NCBI GenBank assembly: GCA_964460785.1
Contig: CAYWQB010000001.1
Location: 124,001-188,000 of the forward strand
Length of the DNA: 64,000 bases
Origin: CAYWQB01 sp964460785
GTDB lineage: Bacteria > Chlamydiota > Chlamydiia > Chlamydiales > CAYWQB01
Direction: 5' to 3'
In this document: positions 60,765-64,000 of the stretch, one piece after another
Position numbering within the stretch: position 1 is the first letter of the stretch
Layout: each line of letters opens with the position of its first letter
The notes under the pieces: model-generated
What the model was told of the DNA's origin: nothing
Seen by the model: the letters and a program-made list of their open reading frames with translations, nothing else
The model's database searches: none
Program-made: the position numbers and the translations under genes

Positions 60765-61767
60765 CCTCTTTGCTGTTCTTTGCCTTTTTTTAACGAGCTG
60801 CTCAAAAGACCAGCCTGCCTCTCCACTCGCTCTTAGTGGCATTGCCATGACGATGCCATGGAAAATTCTCATTGGAGACCAGGTTTCAGAAAAAAAACTT
60901 GCTCGCATCCAAAAGCGAATTGGAAAAGTTTTTTACCAAGTTGACTGGATCATGAATAAATGGAACCCCGATGCAGAGCTTGCCAAGCTGAACCAGCTGC
61001 AAGCCTTTGAAGAGGTTCAGCTATCTAAAGAGCTCTATGACCTCTTTGAAAAAAGCGACTATGCCTATCAAATGACACAAGGTCTTTTCGATCCAACCGT
61101 TGAAACAGTCACTGCCAAAATTCAGCCCATGCTAGAAGAAGGGCGTATGCCCTCACAGCAAGCGCTATCTTCACTAAAAAACAAAATGGGCTGGCGAACG
61201 CTCCACTGGGAAGATGGAATATTTTGGAAGGAGCACACAGAGACCTTAATCAACTTTAGTGGTATTGCCAAAGGCTTATGTGTAGATATGCTTGTCGAAG
61301 CTCTACATGAGAGCGGGGTCAAAAATCTTTTTGTCGAGTGGGGCGGAGAGATTAGCTCTAAGGGACACCACCCTGATGGGCGTCAATGGCGCGTGGCCAT
61401 CCGTGCTCCAGCTTCCGGCAGTGCGATACTTGCAGAAACAGACATTAAGGAAGCAGGTCTTGCTACAAGTGGCGATGAAATGCAGTATTATGTCGTTCGA
61501 GATTCGGAGACGGGTGACATTTCTTTTCTCTCGCACCTATTCAATCCTCTAGAAAATTCTCCAAAAACGATCGATGCAGAACATGTACATACAGCCTCTG
61601 TACTCGCCTCCAAATGCTACTTAGCTGATGCCTATGCAACGGCCCTTTCCCTAATCACAGACCCCTCTGAAGCATCTGAGTGGGCACAAGCCCTAATGGA
61701 TCGCGATCCTTCCATCAAAGATTTTTGGATTGGAGCCAAGCAGCTTTCTTATTCCTCTGATTTATAA
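60748..61767 (+). CDS. apbE: FAD:protein FMN transferase
   Basis: 339 residues. The signal peptide ends in a lipobox (LFLTSCS), so it is a lipoprotein acting in the periplasm. ApbE motifs are MNKWNPDAELAKLN near residue 70, LINFSGIAKGLCVDM, WGGEISSKGHHPDGRQW and the C-terminal KCYLADAYATALS. It attaches FMN to threonine residues of flavoproteins; in Chlamydiota the likely target is the Na+-pumping NADH:quinone oxidoreductase. The start overlaps folD by 17 bp. Confidence 0.93.
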   Translation: MKPLLNLFAVLCLFLTSCSKDQPASPLALSGIAMTMPWKILIGDQVSEKKLARIQKRIGKVFYQVDWIMNKWNPDAELAKLNQLQAFEEVQLSKELYDLFEKSDYAYQMTQGLFDPTVETVTAKIQPMLEEGRMPSQQALSSLKNKMGWRTLHWEDGIFWKEHTETLINFSGIAKGLCVDMLVEALHESGVKNLFVEWGGEISSKGHHPDGRQWRVAIRAPASGSAILAETDIKEAGLATSGDEMQYYVVRDSETGDISFLSHLFNPLENSPKTIDAEHVHTASVLASKCYLADAYATALSLITDPSEASEWAQALMDRDPSIKDFWIGAKQLSYSSDL

Positions 61768-61803
61768 GAAGTAAACTTCCCTTGTCACAAAAACTATGAG
61801 CTC

Positions 61804-61835
61804 GTAAACTCCTTCCCCCAAGAGGATGGAGTTAC
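61804..61835 (+). other. Hairpin before the gene at 61857
   Basis: An imperfect inverted repeat (GTAAACTCC and GGAGTTAC with a 15-base loop) lies between apbE and the gene at 61857. No U tract follows, so it is more likely a leader structure than a terminator. It also contains GGAG, the only ribosome-like sequence near that gene, 25 bases from its ATG. Confidence 0.3.
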
Positions 61836-61856
61836 TTGTAAATAGCGTTTCTGCCC

Positions 61857-63278
61857 ATGATTCAATTAGGACCCAATAGAAAAAATAAAATTGATCTAGC
61901 TGACTATGATTATCAACGGGATATTCAAAACCGTTTACTCATGGCTAAATTTTCGACTTTTGACGTCGAAGTGCTTGATGAAATTTTAAATAGCTCTTTA
62001 ACTTTTCCTGTCGATGAGCTTGCAGATATGCTTGACTGTTCGACAGAAGACCTGCAGTCTCCACTTGACACATTTTGCCAAGCAGGACTGATCCAAGTAA
62101 AGGGAGAGAAGGTCCAAGTCAATAAGGAGATGCGCAAATACTACGAGTTTCAAATTGACAAGTTTGATGAAGACTTCAAGCCTGGCATGGAATTCTTTCA
62201 AGGCATCTTAAATAAAGTGCCTATTCATGTGCTGCCTAATTGGTACTCTGTCCCTCGCACATCAAATAACATCTTCCAATCGATTATTGAGCGCTATCTG
62301 CTAACTCCTAAGATTTACCAGCGTTACCTTTTTGACCTAAACTTCGACAATGAAGTGATGAATGGCATCATGGATGATGTTTTTTCATCTCCCAACTTTC
62401 GTATTCGCTCTAGAGAGCTAAGGGAAAAGTACCAGCTCACAAGAGAAGAGTTTGAGGAGTACCTTCTGCACCTTGAGTTCAACTTTGTCTGCTGCTTAAG
62501 CTATGAGCAAATTGACGGACAGTGGAAAGAGATTGTGACCCCTTTTTATGAGTGGGAAGAATACCTTCGCTTTTTACGAGACCATGACCCTGAATCTCAG
62601 CAAGAAGATCTAATCACCTGTTCGCGCCAGTTCGACTTTGTATATGTCCGTGATGTAGAAGCTGTACTTCGGACTCTTTTTGATGAGTCTACACCAGCCA
62701 CATTAAAAAATGGCCAAGTGAGTGCAAGCTATACACGAACCTTATCCAACCGGTGCAAAAACTTTCAGCTAGAGCCTCATCTAGCACAAGAGTACTTCTC
62801 TAATATGTGCAACACATTGCACACCTTACATCTTATCCAGCTAAAAGATGACCAGATCACCAAAGGCAAACATACGGATGCATGGCTAGAACAGGGTCAT
62901 GAAAAAAAAGCGCTCTTTTTCTACAGCAACCCACGTAGCTTAGCTCTTTTCATGGAGCGTTTCCCTGACTACACAGAGCGCCAACTAAGAGAAGTAGAAA
63001 AAAACCTCTCCATCATTAAAGGGAAAGGGTGGGTAAGGTTTGATGCATTTATCGAGCGCTTGATGGCTCCTGTTGGTAAAACAGAGCCGGTTACCTTAAA
63101 AAAACAAGGCCGGCGCTGGCGTTATGTTCGCCCTGAATACACGCAAGAAGACAAAAAGTTCATTCGCTCAGTAATTTTTGACTGGCTTTCTGTACCAGGG
63201 ATGGTGTTGACTGGCACAGACCCGCAGGGAAACGAATGCTTCCGCCTAACCCCTTTTGGCCAAAGTATTTTGTGCTAG
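61857..63278 (+). CDS. Conserved-looking protein with winged-helix-like N-terminus
   Basis: 473 residues, no signal peptide. Residues 30-95 look like a helix-turn-helix or winged-helix unit (DVEVLDEILNSSLTFPVDELADMLDCS then LQSPLDTFCQAGLIQVKGEKVQVN). Similar helical units recur at about 180-220 and 395-430, so the protein may be built of several such units. The remainder is acidic and aromatic (YEWEEYLRFLRDHD). The exact function is unknown; the layout would suit a DNA- or RNA-binding protein. No good ribosome site precedes the ATG. It overlaps the convergent gene by 33 bp. Confidence 0.7.
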   Translation: MIQLGPNRKNKIDLADYDYQRDIQNRLLMAKFSTFDVEVLDEILNSSLTFPVDELADMLDCSTEDLQSPLDTFCQAGLIQVKGEKVQVNKEMRKYYEFQIDKFDEDFKPGMEFFQGILNKVPIHVLPNWYSVPRTSNNIFQSIIERYLLTPKIYQRYLFDLNFDNEVMNGIMDDVFSSPNFRIRSRELREKYQLTREEFEEYLLHLEFNFVCCLSYEQIDGQWKEIVTPFYEWEEYLRFLRDHDPESQQEDLITCSRQFDFVYVRDVEAVLRTLFDESTPATLKNGQVSASYTRTLSNRCKNFQLEPHLAQEYFSNMCNTLHTLHLIQLKDDQITKGKHTDAWLEQGHEKKALFFYSNPRSLALFMERFPDYTERQLREVEKNLSIIKGKGWVRFDAFIERLMAPVGKTEPVTLKKQGRRWRYVRPEYTQEDKKFIRSVIFDWLSVPGMVLTGTDPQGNECFRLTPFGQSILC

Positions 63279-64000
63279 GTAGGAGTTCATTCCATTTTTA
63301 ATAGTAGATTCTAAAAGTCCGCTTTTTGAGATCTGACAAAAAATGCGCATAGTCTCAACAGGGGTTTCGGAAAGTTTATCCAATAAAGCCACCGCAGAAG
63401 ACAGACCTGTGGATGTAGAATAATCTACACCATTCTTTTGTAGATAAGGGATCCAAGCATCATCCCTTACCCTGTCTGTATCCTGTATAATTCTTGAAAA
63501 AGCTTCTAAAAACTGAGAGTAATCTAATCCTGCGTCTTGCAAACTAGCAGCGAGAGCTTTCCCAATAGCGCGCCCTTGTTCAGAAGCGCCGCGATCTTCG
63601 CGTTGACCAAGGTGTTTAATAAACGAGATATTTAACAATAGGTTCAAAACTGTATCTCTAGCGAGTCTAGGGTAGATCTCTCCTTCTTGCCCACGGTTCC
63701 TAATTTTGCTAATCATACCTGAAACATGCTCACGAAATAATAGCTGAAGCCAAGCACACACCAGTGCTCTCTTTTTTTGCTCCTTTATACAACCACTTGG
63801 AAGGGGAGAAACCCGTGACTGTGGATAGGAGTCATCAGCAGCAGAAACTTCCCCTTGTGAAGAAGGAGCCTCTACATAGACCGTGGAGGGCTGTGAGGGA
63901 GCAGCAGCAGAAACTTCTTCATACTCTACATGGGCAATGGAGGGCTGTGAAGGGGTTTCTTCCTGCCCGGTATTTGCAGATTCTCCCTCTAACCTTGCTA
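63246..64000 (-). CDS. Effector-like protein of unknown function, cut by the right edge
   Basis: The frame is open without a stop from 63246 to the end of the window, so at least 251 residues of the C-terminus are present; the GTG at 63759-63761 is unlikely to be the real start because the open frame continues. Upstream residues are Ser/Pro/Glu-rich with an imperfect repeat (QPS, a Val-Glu-containing Tyr motif, then EVSAA, at 63838-63956) that reads HVEYEEV and VYVEAP in its two copies. The C-terminal 150 residues are helical and unrecognised. A 33-bp overlap with the convergent gene is notable. Confidence 0.55.
   Translation of the reverse strand, partial: ARLEGESANTGQEETPSQPSIAHVEYEEVSAAAPSQPSTVYVEAPSSQGEVSAADDSYPQSRVSPLPSGCIKEQKKRALVCAWLQLLFREHVSGMISKIRNRGQEGEIYPRLARDTVLNLLLNISFIKHLGQREDRGASEQGRAIGKALAASLQDAGLDYSQFLEAFSRIIQDTDRVRDDAWIPYLQKNGVDYSTSTGLSSAVALLDKLSETPVETMRIFCQISKSGLLESTIKNGMNSYLAQNTLAKRG

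Noticed and set aside
1..64000. Mobile element, prophage or CRISPR array
   Set aside because: No transposase, integrase, phage structural gene, terminal inverted repeat or regular short repeat array was seen. The only repeats are the DUF2608 duplication and the short repeat near the right edge.

Overview
The window looks like a piece of the chromosome of a chlamydia-related bacterium (phylum Chlamydiota, an amoeba- or arthropod-associated lineage rather than Chlamydia itself). This is an inference from several things seen together: many large proteins without recognisable enzymatic domains that start with short Ser/Pro/Gly-rich N-termini as type III effectors do, a eukaryote-type USP deubiquitinase, an inositol-polyphosphate-kinase-like protein, a bilobed Inc-like membrane protein, a tandem pair of DUF2608 HAD proteins, and a core metabolic set with moderate GC. 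I see no rRNA, tRNA, insertion sequence, prophage or CRISPR array. The genome is dense, with many 4-30 bp gene overlaps.

Layout. 1-17.1 kb: an accessory stretch. It holds the IPK-like protein, photolyase (phrB), pdxH, a block of minus-strand effector-like genes (4.2-8.2 kb), the DUF2608 pair, the USP deubiquitinase, a plus-strand trio (nucleosidase, spore-photoproduct-lyase-like radical SAM enzyme, SDR), and another effector-like gene. 17.4-18.8 kb: an outer-membrane porin with a strong terminator. 18.8-25 kb: alcohol dehydrogenase, a small CDGSH iron-sulfur protein too short for routine gene lists, a GT90 glycosyltransferase, an MFS exporter and class I aldolase. 24.3-28.7 kb: a class I glutamine-amidotransferase-like hydrolase overlapping a 1203-residue 5-oxoprolinase. 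28.7-33.2 kb: a 1503-residue protein of unknown function. 33.3-40.2 kb: gloB, an EamA exporter, bolA, then a tight operon of bolA-like, grxD, thiZ, thiX, thiY and a methyltransferase, then a secreted protein and an MBL hydrolase. 40.3-45.8 kb: panD, feoAB, queH and yjbQ. 46.2-47.4 kb: the Inc-like gene. 47.4-57.7 kb: an AI-2E-family permease, rlmB, a Fic-like degenerate protein, exoDNase III, a DUF255-aldo-keto-reductase fusion, TMEM14, hemH, ispA and an MreD-like protein. 57.8-64 kb: another large unknown protein, folD, apbE, a winged-helix-like conserved protein, and a gene running off the right edge.

How the genes may work together. Redox and thiol handling is a theme: glyoxalase II, the monothiol glutaredoxin-BolA pair, CDGSH, and the possible gamma-glutamyl hydrolase/oxoprolinase pair would suit a bacterium living on host glutathione. 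Iron uptake (FeoAB) and haem synthesis (HemH) sit alongside. UV repair is represented twice (photolyase and SPL-like), which fits an organism whose extracellular form meets light. Host interaction is represented by the USP, IPK-like, Inc-like and unclassified effector-like proteins. Assignments of secretion are inferences; no secretion signal can be proven from sequence by eye.
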